Assembly (NCBI GenBank): GCA_019426215.1
Contig: CM033394.1
Location: 40,236,423 to 40,300,422, forward strand
Origin: Buddleja alternifolia
Taxonomy: Eukaryota; Streptophyta; Magnoliopsida; Lamiales; Scrophulariaceae
Reading direction: 5' to 3'
DNA: 64,000 bases
The translations under genes and the position numbers were made by a program. The stretch's first letter is position 1, and each line of letters begins with the position of its first letter. Under the pieces are notes generated by a model. It was not told the origin of the DNA, did no database searches, and worked only from the letters and a program-made list of their open reading frames with translations. This document shows, in pieces, positions 48,212-58,959 of the stretch.

Positions 48212-49672
48212 CTATTTCTCAATTGAAGTGTATCTTTTCTCATCATCATTCAATAATCTACTTAGAAAAAATACGGCATGTTCGTATCCTCTATCATTTT
48301 CTTGTACTAGGAGACAACCAATCAAGCAGCCAGCTGCAGATATGTAAAGTCTCAATTTCTTTCCTTTTCGAGGGGGAATTAATACTGGAGGTTGAGTTAA
48401 ATATTTCTTGATGGTTGTAAAAGCTTCTTCCTGCTTTCCTCCCCAAATGAACTCATCCTCGTCTTTTAGACGTAAGAGGAGTGAGAATGCTTCTATTTTC
48501 CCAGCCACATTAGCTATAAATCTTCTTAGAAAATTAACTTGTCCTAAGAAACGCTGTAATTCTTTTTTTATTTCATGAGGGTTTGGCTTCCAGAATAGCT
48601 TTGGCTTTGTTTCGATCCACCTCGATGCCTCGATTATGGATCAAAAATCCCAGAAAATTTCCAGCCTCTACGCCGAAAGCACACTTCAAAGGGTTCATTT
48701 TTAAATTAAAATGCCTCATTTTTTGGAATGCTTCGACTAATGATTTTAAATGCTCTTGATGCGTTTGTGCCTTGACTACGATATCATCAATATACACTTC
48801 TAATGATTTACTAATAAGATCATGAAACATGTAATTCATGGTCCTTTGATATGTTGCCCCAACATTCTTCAAACCGAAAGGCATGACTATCTATTCGAAA
48901 GTTCCTATAGAACCTGGACATCGGAATGCTGTTTTATTTCTATCTACTTCGGAAATCTTTAATTGATAATATCCTGAGTATCCATCACTTTGTATCTAGT
49001 AGCCGTATCGATTAAAATATCTTCTATTGGCTTCAGATATTCATCTTTTGGCGTAGCTTTGTTTAAGTCTCTAAAATCGATACAGACCCGTACTTTGCCA
49101 TTTTTTTTAATTACCGGAACAATATTTGCTAGACACTCGACAAACCTAGCCGGTCTGATAAATTTAGCTTCAACTAACTTCTCAATTTCATCTTTGATTG
49201 CGCCCATTAAATCGGGTGATAATCGACCTGGTGCTTGTATTATTGGTTTAAAACCAGGTTTAATTGGTAATTTGTGTCGGACTATGGCCATATCGACTCC
49301 TGGCATTTCGTGATGTGCCCAGGCAAAGCAATCTTTGAATTGGTGCAATATTTCGATTAACTCTTCCTTTTCCTTTTGTTCCAATTTCGAACTTATGTGA
49401 GTTACCTTTGGATTTTCAATAGTTCCAAGATTAATTTCCTCTAAAGGATCTTGGATATCTTTTCTGATATCTTTATTTGGTTCTAAAATTCCCTTTTCAA
49501 TTATTTCATTCGAATTGTCATCCCGATGTTCGACTGAATTTAGGCTCGAACTCGCATTACATTGTTCGAAATGGTTATCGCAATAATCAAATAATTTTAA
49601 GTTAATTCTTTTGATAATTAACTTTCGAAAGACATTGTTAATTACATCACTTCGTTCAAACTTGTCCATCAC
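48212..49672 (-). pseudogene. Tat element 2 reverse transcriptase and RNase H
   Basis: 49672-48959: pre-RT spacer and RT fingers (KNGKVRVCIDFRDLNKATPKDE). 48884-48573: palm with YIDDIVVKA and thumb. 48508-48212: RNase H (AGCLIGCLLVQENDRGYE, DEKRYTSIEK). Frame breaks near 48958 and 48895 and between RT and RNase H inactivate it. Confidence 0.9.
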
Positions 49673-49759
49673 TTAATCCAAAACAACTGATTAAACTAAG
49701 CATTTCTAACATCGCCCTAATTTGACTCGGGCTAACTTTGCACCTATCTCGATCGTAGA

Positions 49760-50503
49760 CTAATCTTCGACTTCGCTTGCTTCAGCACTTTTCTTTTTGT
49801 CTTCCTGCCCAGCCTTTTTGATGAATGGGCATCCTAGATTCAAATTCCCTTCATCTCCGAGCCTTCCGACTTGGTACCTGACATTGACAATTTGAGTATC
49901 GATAAAGTAAGAATTTTTTTTAGCCTTAACCACTTCGAACTTATGGCCATTCCAACAAATCAAAACTTGATGTAAAGTTGAAGGGATACAATAATTTTGA
50001 TGTATCCAATCTCTTCCTAACAATGCATTAAATGATGATGAATTCGTTTTCACCACAAAGAATGTCGAATAAGAACTATGAGTTCCAATTTTTACTCGAC
50101 AAGGCAGAACTCCAAAAACCTTAATTGCTTGCCCCGAGAAACCATAAATTGCTACGTCAGCAGCTACTAGATCTTTCGAACTTTTTCCTAATTTTGTCAA
50201 TGTATTTTCGGGTAAAATATTAACATTAGCCCCATTATCAATCAAAACCTTATTAATTCTGATGCCTTCGATTTCGGCTTCCATGAATAATGGTTTCATA
50301 TGATTGTTGTTAATCTTTTCCTTTGAAAACAATAATTTTATCAATTGTTCATTCTCAATATCATCTTTGAATGATTTGTGACCGGTAATTTCAAAGCAGA
50401 AAGGATTACGTTCTTCTGGGGTAGTCATCACCTCGAGCATATCTTCCTCCTCATCCTTCTCCTCTTCATCAGCGACAAATACTGCTGGCAATATGGTCAC
50501 CAT
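49760..50503 (-). pseudogene. Tat element 2 protease region
   Basis: Retroviral-type aspartic protease: IDNGANVNILPENTLTKLG (D-x-G-A active site), followed by the flap-like segment and NALLGRDWIHQ. Preceded by an acidic linker (EEEKDEEEDMLEV). Ends at a stop near 49760; a short gap separates it from RT. Confidence 0.88.
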
Positions 50504-50504
50504 A

Positions 50505-51055
50505 TCAACGTCCTTGTCCTCTTTGAATCATACTTTTCACAGATGCCTCCTTCGCTTTCAATTCAACTTCATTTGTCGACTCCTCATGCCGTGCATCTCC
50601 CAACAGTATATCCAAATCATCCTCGTATTCAAAGTCACCGAGATGATCATCGTCCTCAATTCTTACTCCCTTGCCTTTCAAACCAGTTTCCCTTATTTGA
50701 TCACTTAGTTGATCTATATCTCTTTCAAATTCACCATTCTGACCTGATTCTTCTCCTACTTTCACTTTCAACAATCCCTTGCTCAAAGCCTCTTCTTCAA
50801 TTCAAAGATTGGCTATCACCGCCTCTTGCTGCATTTCCAATGGTTTCTGCAGCTCGAGAATATGTTATCTACTGTGCGATAACCTTCGGGTGGTTATCCC
50901 TCTTTCTTTTGAACTGATCATTGCCTCTGCCCAGATGGTTAAAGGGCGAATCTCTGCTGGTTTGTACAAACCTTCCAAAACCTCTTCCTCCCCTTGCGAA
51001 TAAGGATGGGCCTTTCTTTGTGGATCGTCCGCGCCCCGAGCCTCCTATATATGGC
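50505..51055 (-). pseudogene. Tat element 2 gag C-terminal remnant
   Basis: Minus strand: Gly/Arg-rich basic segment (GGSGRGRS, FARGGRGFGRF) at 51050-50880, stop, then an acidic Glu/Asp-rich segment (50786-50505, DDDHLGDFEYEDDLD). No gag core; it is cut at the junction with the Athila element. Confidence 0.6.
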
Positions 51056-51058
51056 TTA

Positions 51059-51190
51059 AACCTCTAAACTAGAAAAACGAGGATCAAGGGTGATAGTACT
51101 CGCCTCATCAGCGGGGACCTCGGTGTTTACAACGGGCTCTTTACCTCTCGAGCTTTCCTCTCCCGCTTTATTACCCTTCGTACGTGCCAT
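51059..51190 (-). pseudogene. Athila ORF3 (env-like position) N-terminal stub
   Basis: 44 codons from ATG at 51190 (MARTKGNKAGEESSRGKE...DPRFSSLEV). This start resembles the extra ORF that Athila elements carry after pol. The frame meets TAA at 51058-51056, exactly where the sequence changes to Tat gag. Confidence 0.6.
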
Positions 51191-52141
51191 TGTAACGTAT
51201 CCAAATGATCTCAGCCGACAATAAACAGCAACTATCCTCAACACAAGACAATCTCAGCTAGAACTCAGCAATCACAGTAAAATCCCTCAACAATCAAATC
51301 CCAACAACACCGTATATCCCCAAACTTATTCAACAGTCCCAAAATTCACCAACAATCAACAAGCACAAAAATGCACACGAACCCCACACGGCTTTGAATT
51401 CGATGAAATCACAAAGATGGGTTAAGCCAATCACTTATCGGGTCGAAATATGACATTCCGAAAAAAGTTATAGGTACTGAACTTGACGTTTGAACTCCCT
51501 CTAGCCAACGTTCGAACGTTGGTTGAATCTGGGCTAAACCGGTGAAGGGTTAACGGAAGTGCAGCGGCGTTGCTCTCCAGTGGAAGCAAGAACGGCGCGG
51601 TAGTGGTGCAGTGGTTTTTAGTCCGATTGAAAAGGATTTAAATCGGTGGCCCTCAAATTCCAGTGGTGGTGGCAAAGACGCGGCAGTGGTACGGTGGTGC
51701 AGCGGCGGTGTTGGTCGGAGAGCAAAGGTGGTGTGGGGATTTTCTTTGAGATTAGGGATTTGTTGAGGAATTGGGGATTTTTCTGGGAAGGGGAAAGACA
51801 AAGAAGACGCGTTTTTGTCTTATTAAAATCTGACTTTTAAAATTTAGTTTTTTTTATACGAAAAGACAACGTTCGAACGTTACTGGGCCAACGTTCGAAC
51901 ATTGGAGGCAGTAGCAAATTTTTTTTTTCATTTTAACGTTCGAACGTTGGGTACAGTGGCTCAAAAATTAACCTCCCTTTGACCATTTTCCTGTAACAAA
52001 ACAACACGACCAAAAACGAAAGATTAAAACATGAAAACAAAAGAAAACTAAAATCTAAAAGAAGCAAGAAAAGCAAGAAACATGGGTTGCCTCCCATGAA
52101 GCGCTTGTTTATAGTCAATAGCTCGACTATTCAGAATCGAC

Positions 52142-54517
52142 TTAAGTCGATGGCTCTTGGAACTTGACAGACGAGGTGTCCCCGTTCGACTTGGTGCCCG
52201 AGTAGTGTCTCAGCCTGTGTCCATTGGTCAAGAACACTTGTCCATCATCAATAATGAGCTCCACAGCCCCCGAAGAATACACTCGTGTGACTCGAAATGG
52301 TCCCGACCAACGAGATTTGAGTTTTCCCGGGAAAAGTTTGAGTCTAGAGTTGTACATCAGAACCACTTCACCGTCCTCGAATTCCTGTGGCAGAATATGC
52401 ATGTCATGCCACTTCTTAGTCTGTTCCTTGTACAATTTTGCATTCTCGTATGCCTCATGTCTCCACTCTTCAAGCTCATTCAGTTGAAGTAGCCTTTTAT
52501 TACCCTTCCTTTGACCAAGTACAGCTCCTACGGCAGTGTTGCTCGCATCGCACATCAACTCAAATGGCAAACTCCAATCGGGAGCGGTCATCACAGGTGC
52601 TGAGATCAACTTTTCCTTCAGAATGAGGAAGACCTGCATGCATGCATCATTAAAGTCAAATAGTGCATCTTTCATGGTCAAGTTAGACAGAGGTTTAGCA
52701 ATTTTGGAAAAGTTAGAAATAAAACGCCTGTAAAACCCGGCATGCCCCAGAAAACTCCACACGACTTTGACCGTGGTGGGTGGTGGAAGATTAGCTATTA
52801 CTTCAATTTTTGCTCTATCCACCTCAATCCCCTTTTTGGATATCTTATGACCCAGAACGATTCCTTCTTGTACCATGAAATGGCACTTCTCCCAATTTAA
52901 GACCAGATCAGTCTCTTCACAACTCTGCAAAACCAGGGTTAGATTGTGCAAACATCTATCATAGCTAGAGCCAAAAACAGAAAAGTCATCCATGAAGAGT
53001 TCAATAAATTGTTCGATCATGTCATGAAATATAGCCATCATGCATCTTTGAAAAGTAGCAGGTGCATTACATAAACCAAAGGGCATCCGCCTATAAGCAA
53101 AAGTGCCATAAGGACAAGTGAAAGTAGTTTTCTCTTGATCCTCAGGTGCGATGGCAATTTGGTTATAGCCGAAGTACCCATCCAAAAAATAGTAATATTC
53201 ATGCTCGGCTAATCTCTCTAGCATTTGATCGATAAAGGGAAGAGAGAATGGTCTTTACGGGTATATTCATTCAATTTTCGATAATCGATGCAAACCCTAA
53301 AACCAGTGACAATTCTAGATGGAATTAACTCATTATTATCGTTAAGAACAACTGTCGTACCTCTCTTCTTGGGCACTGCCTGAGTTGGACTTACCCACGG
53401 GCTATCGGAGATAGGAAAGATGATGCCAGCATCGAGTAATTTGATTACCTCTTTTTTAACCACTTCTTGAATTTGAGGATTAGACCTCCTCTGTGGTTGT
53501 ATGGTGGGCTTTGAGCTCTCCTCCATCAGAATCTTGTGCATGCAAATGGCTGGGCTAATTCCCTTGATGTCAGCAATCTTCCATCCAAAGGCCTTTTTTT
53601 GATTCTTCAAGACCGTCAGTAACCTTGCTTCTTGTTGCTCTGTAAGAGAAGAAGAGATGATAAGTGTCAAGGTTTCATTATCATTTAAATAGATATATTT
53701 AAGATACGAAGGTAAGGCTTTTAGATCAAGGGTTGGTGGCTCCTCGATTGGATGGTACGGATTGGCTTGGCAGTGGCCTATCCAACTTCTCAAATTTCCT
53801 CACGAGGGAGCATTGTGTATGCCTCTCCAGACTGTGAACAGCTGCTAGTTGTCCATCATTGGCTGACTCAGTATCCTTGGAGTTCATTATGCATATCTGA
53901 AGTGGACCGTCAGAGATGGTTTCCTGAAAATGCTCAACAATCAAAGGATCACAAGCATGTATTCGTAAACATGACTCATCATCACCAACATGCTTTAAAA
54001 CCTTGTATACGTCAAAAGTAACTCTCTCCTCTCCCACATTCAAAGTTAACTTACCATTTACCACATCGATCATAGCTTTACCTGTGGCTAGGAAAGGCCT
54101 TCCTAGGATGAGAGGAACTTCGGCATCTTCGTGCATCTCTAGAACCACGAAGTCCACCGAAAAATAAAATTTGTCGACTTGCAGGATCACATCCTCTATT
54201 ATTCCCTTCGAGTGTTTGATTGATCGATCGACAAGTTGAAGACTCATCGAGGTTGGCTTCGGATTCCCCAAACCCAATTTTCGGAATAACGAGTACGGGA
54301 GAAGATTTATGCTGGCTCCCGAATCACATAACACTCGGTCGAATTTGAGTTGCCCAATGGTGCACGGGATTGTGAGGCTCCCCGGATCCTTGAGTTTCTT
54401 TGGCAACTTATTCAACACTACTGCTGAGCATGCTTCAGTCAAGCACACTGTTCCATTCCCTTCCCACTTTTGCTTATTGGAAAGAATATCCTTGAAGGAC
54501 TTGATGTAATTGGGCAT
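52142..54517 (-). pseudogene. Athila protease-RT with fused integrase tail
   Basis: 54517-53726: aspartic protease (CDSGASINLLPYSLF, VPLILGRPFLATG). 53793-53218: RT fingers (KEVIKLLDAGIIFPISDS, FRVCIDYRKLNE). 53224-52142: palm (YFLDGYFGYNQI, FMDDFSVFG) and thumb, then the start of RNase H (LMCDASNTAVGAVLGQ). This joins in frame, at about 52500, to an integrase C-terminal piece (KSRWSGPFRVTRV). The rest of RNase H and the integrase core are deleted. Frame shifts lie near 53770 and 53235. Confidence 0.9.
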
Positions 54518-55771
54518 CTACAAAATCGCATCAATAAAAGGAATGTTAATGCGAACTTCTCGAAGAATTTCTAAAATCCTAAGAAAACTCTTATCCATTT
54601 CTTTTTTATTCTTTTTATGTGCTAGGGGGAAGGGGAGACGTATTTCAACAGGTTTAGCCGAAGAGGGAGATAAGGTTTCAAAAGGTGCCCTTTCTGCCTC
54701 TGACGTTCGAACGTTGTCTTTCCTAACGTTCAAATGTTGACCGGTCAACGTTCGAACGTCCGGATGGTCACGTTCGAACGTTGGATGCAGTGTGTCCGAT
54801 TTTCAAAATTTTCCAACGTTTGAATGTTGTCTTTTTCACGTTCGGGCATTGGATGTTGGGGAGATGCATTTTTCGATTCTTTGCCACTACGGAGGGTAAC
54901 AGCATGACACTGCTCCTTTGAGTTTTTCTCTGTATTACTTGGCAGTGCACCGGGTGTTTTTCCACCCGTATTTGTTGACAATTGCCCAAGTTGACGCTGC
55001 ATCTCTCTCATATTCATGGAAACATCCTTGAACATCAATCGAATCTCGGCTAATGATTCGTCTGATTTGTGCATATGATCATTCAATCTCTCTTCGACAG
55101 TAGGAGGTCTCTGAGCTTGACCTTGTGGTCTAAAATTTCCAGGCCTTTGAGGTTGATTATTGTTAAACGGAGGCCTTGGAGCTTGGTAGATGCCCGGTTG
55201 TGCATTCTGTGCCGGATTTGGCCTTTTCAAAAAATTCTCCAGTATGTGGAAGTTTACTTGAGAAACTCCTCTACTAGATCGCCCCACGTTTCAATTGATT
55301 GTGGGGGTAACGATTTGTACATAGGGTCCCCTTATCCTTCAAAGAGAAGTGGAATAGTCTGAGGCGGACTGCATCCAAATCTCGTGGATGGAATTGCATG
55401 GTAAGTAGTACATTCTCGAAGTGCTCCAGATGGTCATGAGGTGAGCCACTCGGGTCACCATAAAACGGTTCAACCTGAACCATGATGAACATGTGAGATG
55501 GAATGTGACAGTTCGGTGTAGCAAAATTTGGAAGAACCACTGGTCCTGGTCTAGTATGCACACGGGGTGGCTTATTTCCACGAACCGATGGAGATGGTGC
55601 TGGAGGTGCTGGTTGCATAGCTTGAACCAAATTTCGCAACCATTCCCTGTTCTCTGGGAGATCCATATCAGGAAATGGTCCAGCCATGGCTCGATTCCTC
55701 TGGTTTGCACAAAACGTACGCTCGATCTCGGGATCAAATTCCTCTAAAACCTCTCCTGAGGCTCGGGTCAT
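54518..55771 (-). pseudogene. Athila gag, internally deleted
   Basis: 55771-55274: N-terminal and core part (FYGDPSGSPHDHLEHFENV, VRLRLFHFSLKDKG). The core breaks off where a conserved W-rich segment would follow. 55287-54745: Pro/Gln-rich part and C-terminal region (RLNDHMHKSDESLAEIRLMFKDV), then a stretch coding through six palindrome copies (NVRTF/TFER-like residues) before stops. Confidence 0.85.
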
Positions 55772-55921
55772 TCACCAAAAGACCAACCTACACGAAACAA
55801 AGAAGCAAACCACAGAAGTTTAAAGCCAGAAAATAAAAATAAAATGAATAAATAAAAATAATAAAAGAAAATTAAAGCTAGAAATTGCAATAAAAACTTA
55901 AACTAAAATAAAACAAGTCTA

Positions 55922-55935
55922 CGACAATGGCGCCA
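55922..55935 (-). other. Primer-binding site of the Athila element
   Basis: Minus strand TGGCGCCATTGTCG, six bases inside the LTR edge, as usual for Athila-type elements (TGGCGCC start). Confidence 0.85.
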
Positions 55936-55941
55936 AAAACT

Positions 55942-57232
55942 TGACACGAAAAATCCTTACGTGTTTGAAACAGCGAGTGGACTGGTCGTGTGCAGTAATA
56001 AAATGAATTTTAAGTCCGGGATGTCGAACCCACAGAGACTCGTATTTTAGATTGACAGAATTTAAAGTAATTGAAATTAAATTAAATTACTACAATTGTA
56101 TTAAAAATTAAAAAAAAATTGAAAACAAGTCCTGACAATTAGATTGAGATTCTTAAGATAGAAAATAACTAAGGCACATGCTTCAACCGTCTTACTCGTT
56201 AATATATATAAGTAATTCTTCGAATTATTAGACCACTATTGCTTTGGTGGGAAAAACCTTAAATAATTACTACCCGATGTCTCGACATTAATAATCCTAT
56301 GACTACGTGATGATTCTCTAAATATGTCTATCCGAGAATCAAATCATTAACCATGCATTCCCATTTTAGAATTTTGCCGGATGAATCCGGCTAACTGCAC
56401 CCGGAAATCTATACCTATCTCTATGAGCAATTCCTCATATTTTTCGGATGATGTGTTAATTCTTTTGAACCCTAATCTATATTCTCTCGAATGAATAAAC
56501 TAGGCTAATTAGCAAACATATGGTGATCAAGTTATGAATGGAATTAAAGCAACGAAAAGTCACATCATATAAATAAACTCATAAGTTGGCATCCACATGG
56601 CCCTAGTTAACGGAATTTAGTTCATAATTGTAATTGGAAACACAATAAAAAACATAGAATTATTCATAGACAAATATTCTAGAAATAAAAATCTCCCTAT
56701 TACAAATTGATGAATTGATGCAGAATCATCGTTCTCTTCGTCTTGCTCGTTTCCTGGCTCCAAAATCTCTTCCAATGCTGAAATTTTCGAACCCTATTCT
56801 TGTTGTAAGAAGAGATATATATAGAAGAGGATCCCCCAAGTCTCCTAGTTGAATTAGGTATCAAAACTTGCCAAAATTCGTCCAGCCGACTCCAACATTC
56901 GAACGTCACCAACCCAACGTTCGAACGTGGTGACATGACATAAGTTGTTTGACTGGGCATTGACTGGGCTAACGTTCGAACGTTGGAAATCTCACGTTCG
57001 AACATTAATGACGTGGCGACGCCCGCACGTTGAGTTCTCCACATTCGAACGTTGAGTGTAGATTCTCCTCAAAATAATGTTTTTCCGCCCCTTTCGCTCG
57101 ATTGTCATGATTTTACCCTTGTACTCATTTAACACACAAATCAAAGCCACAAGTGGTAAAAATCACTCATAATCGACTCTAAACCAACCAATTATCGGGC
57201 CCTAAAATACGTAAAACTCAAGCTTATGAGTA
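55942..57232 (-). repeat. Athila 5' LTR
   Basis: On the plus strand it begins TGACACGAAAAATCC next to the PBS. The outer end is placed near CTCAAGCTTATGA (57219-57231), about 1.29 kb; with no partner LTR this edge is approximate. It contains five copies of the palindrome. ORFs inside it are not coding. Confidence 0.65.
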
Positions 57233-57294
57233 AGTGAAATTCAATGTTACATGTTAAGTAGGGAATTTTTAATATGATAATCAAAATGGGGGAT

Positions 57295-57779
57295 TGTTGG
57301 AATACTTGATTATTATATTAAAAAATAATATTATTTAATTAAAGTCATGTCTATTAGTGAATGGTCATATCTAATAGTCACGTCTTTTATGATTGGTGTT
57401 ATTAAAAGGTTGCAACTCTTTTGACAAGAGTTGTGTCTTTGTATGGAACAACAAGTTGATTAGAAAAGGTGTTTTAAACTCTATAAATACACCAATTTTG
57501 ATGCCACAAAATAATAGTAAAAAATCTTAAAGTCTCCTCTATTTTCATTTATGTCTCTTTTAATTAGTTTTTGAAGAGAGACTTCCGAAATTGCTATTCA
57601 TAAGTCTCGATGGTTTTGTCGTATCCTAGAAATGATTTGTCATATAAACCCGGTAACAAACGAGTAGTTGGGGCAAATATCACTTTAAGAAAAGTGATTC
57701 GTACACGCTTCGAAACCATATTTAAATTATATTTTCTTCATTCGTTTGTCTTCCCCAATCTAAAGAAAAATCCCCAACA
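57295..57779 (+). repeat. 3' LTR of the 19-kb composite
   Basis: 485 bp, paired with 38427-38913. Preceded by AAAATGGGGGA (57283-57293). The short interval 57233-57294 is the element's own 3' interior. Confidence 0.9.
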
Positions 57780-58119
57780 GATTTTTCATTGTTGTAATTT
57801 TCAGATGAAATCCATACTAATATTGATAATGATTCCTATGTTGCGAATAGGAATCTTCAAGAGTGTCGTCTCCTCCAGGTGTTGATTCGTAGAATAGCGT
57901 CTCGAGTGAGTCTTGAATTTGTTCCCCTCTCGTATGAGCTCTTTCTTCCTTCATTCTTAATTAAGTCACTCCTTGTACAAATGGGTATTTATGATATTTC
58001 CTTAGAAAGATAAATAAAATGAAGTGGGAGTATTAAGGGTAGATAAATATGGATTTCCAGCTTTTAGATAGCTTTGAGTGTCTTGGTCTTAGTACTCATC
58101 ATTTCACCCAACCTAATGT
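57780..58119 (+). repeat. Duplicated segment, copy B (right part)
   Basis: Continues copy B after the LTR element. Matches 36226-36567 of copy A (for example GATAATGATTCCTATGTTGCG). Both copies end together at CACCCAACCTAATGT. Confidence 0.87.
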
Positions 58120-58382
58120 TATGTATTGGAATGGTCCGGTACTTTGGCACATTGTAAGAGAGTTAGGCCGAATTTGGCAATATTTTCAAGTTCTTTTTTA
58201 GAACTTTGCCATTAGGAATGTGAATTATTGATATTTGTATGAGAATATTGAATTTTGTGATATATGGTTGTATTATAAAAGAATAGTAAAAGTAGTATTG
58301 ATGTGACATAAAAATGATATTTTATAGGGATGGGCAAAATTCATTCCGCCGCCGCCGCCCCCCCCCCCCCCCCCCCAATATA
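58120..58382. other. Spacer with GCC/poly-C tract
   Basis: AT-rich sequence without a gene, ending in GCCGCCGCC followed by a run of about 17-20 C (58356-58377). The run length is unreliable by nature. Confidence 0.6.
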
Positions 58383-58959
58383 GGAATATTAAATTATTAA
58401 TACCAAAAATAATGGAAAAGCAAGAAATGTACAAAAATATAGTGGTGTCAGATAATAGCATGAAACGGCATAAGTTATGTCGTCTCAGCCAAGAGACGAC
58501 ATAGTCTATGTCGTCTCTTGCTCATTTTTTTTATTAAATTAAAGTATAATTTTTTTTAATTGTGTCAGTGATCAAAATGACCGGGCTATGTGTCTCTGGC
58601 TAATTTTTTTTATTTAATTAAAGTATAATTTTTTTCAATTGTGTTAGCGATCAAAATGACCGCTAACACACTTAATGTGAGACGACATAACTTATGTCGT
58701 CTCACTGATTTTTTTTTTTTGGCAACCAAAAAAGCAGCGTTTTTGTTCATTCCCCCGTTTGCTGCTCTTCTCTTCTCTTCTTCCTCCAATTCTCACCATT
58801 GTTGGCAAGCTTTTTTCTGTTCATTTATCCTTCAAATTTTTCCCTCAACCAAGAAATTAAGGTAATTCTATTTATTATACTTTTAACTTTGTTAAATTTA
58901 GATTTTGTATATTGTTTTTTTTAATTGTAATGGTACTGTAATTTAGGGTTCAAAACTTG

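Larger units (their letters stand above)
41390..51057 (-). mobile_element. Ty3/gypsy Tat-type element 2 with antisense PMD gene, 5'-truncated
   Basis: On the minus strand: gag C-terminus (51055-50505), protease (50503-49760), RT, RNase H, second RNase H and integrase (to 46256), then a convergent plus-strand PMD gene (42523-46083), and a 3' LTR (41390-42119). The 5' LTR and the gag N-terminus are missing: the sequence changes abruptly at about 51058 into an Athila-type element. All enzyme genes have stops or shifts. Confidence 0.85.
51507..57053. repeat. Dispersed 14-bp palindrome AACGTTCGAACGTT
   Basis: Exact copies at 51507-51520, 51868-51881, 51935-51948 and 56971-56984. One- to four-base variants at 51890, 54702, 54725, 54747, 54769, 54815, 54838, 56894, 56916, 56993 and 57040. 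They cluster in three parts of the Athila element: spacer after pol, end of gag, and LTR. Each exact copy has three CpGs; most variants are CpG to TpG or CpA changes. Confidence 0.93.
51058..57232 (-). mobile_element. Ty3/gypsy Athila-type element, 3'-truncated and internally deleted
   Basis: On the minus strand: 5' LTR (55942-57232), PBS (55922-55935), gag, protease, RT, an integrase tail, a spacer and the start of a third ORF (51190-51059). The 3' LTR and most of ORF3 are missing. RNase H plus integrase core and part of gag are deleted. Palindromic AACGTTCGAACGTT motifs occur throughout. It lies inside the 38.4-57.8 kb LTR element. Confidence 0.85.
38427..57779 (+). mobile_element. Non-coding LTR retrotransposon carrying nested elements (19.35 kb)
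   Basis: LTRs 38427-38913 and 57295-57779 (TGTTGGAATA...CCCCA(A)CA) differ at several per cent of positions. Target duplications are GATTA (38422-38426) and GATTT (57780-57784). Copy A (36.2 kb) shows the empty site. The purine tract AAAATGGGGGA precedes the 3' LTR. The element's own interior (38914-40052, 40801-about 41389, and about 57233-57294) has no recognisable gag or pol, so it is non-autonomous. It was later invaded by a hAT-like MITE and two Ty3/gypsy elements. Confidence 0.9.

Noticed and set aside
51550..51801. Minus-strand Pro-rich 83-residue frame in the Athila spacer
   Set aside because: Lies between pol and ORF3, lacks any domain and conservation signal that I can see.
58356..58377. 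Poly-C run as a functional element (also 9965 and 61177)
   Set aside because: Homopolymers of this kind recur next to AT-rich MITE edges and are prone to sequencing error; no other support.
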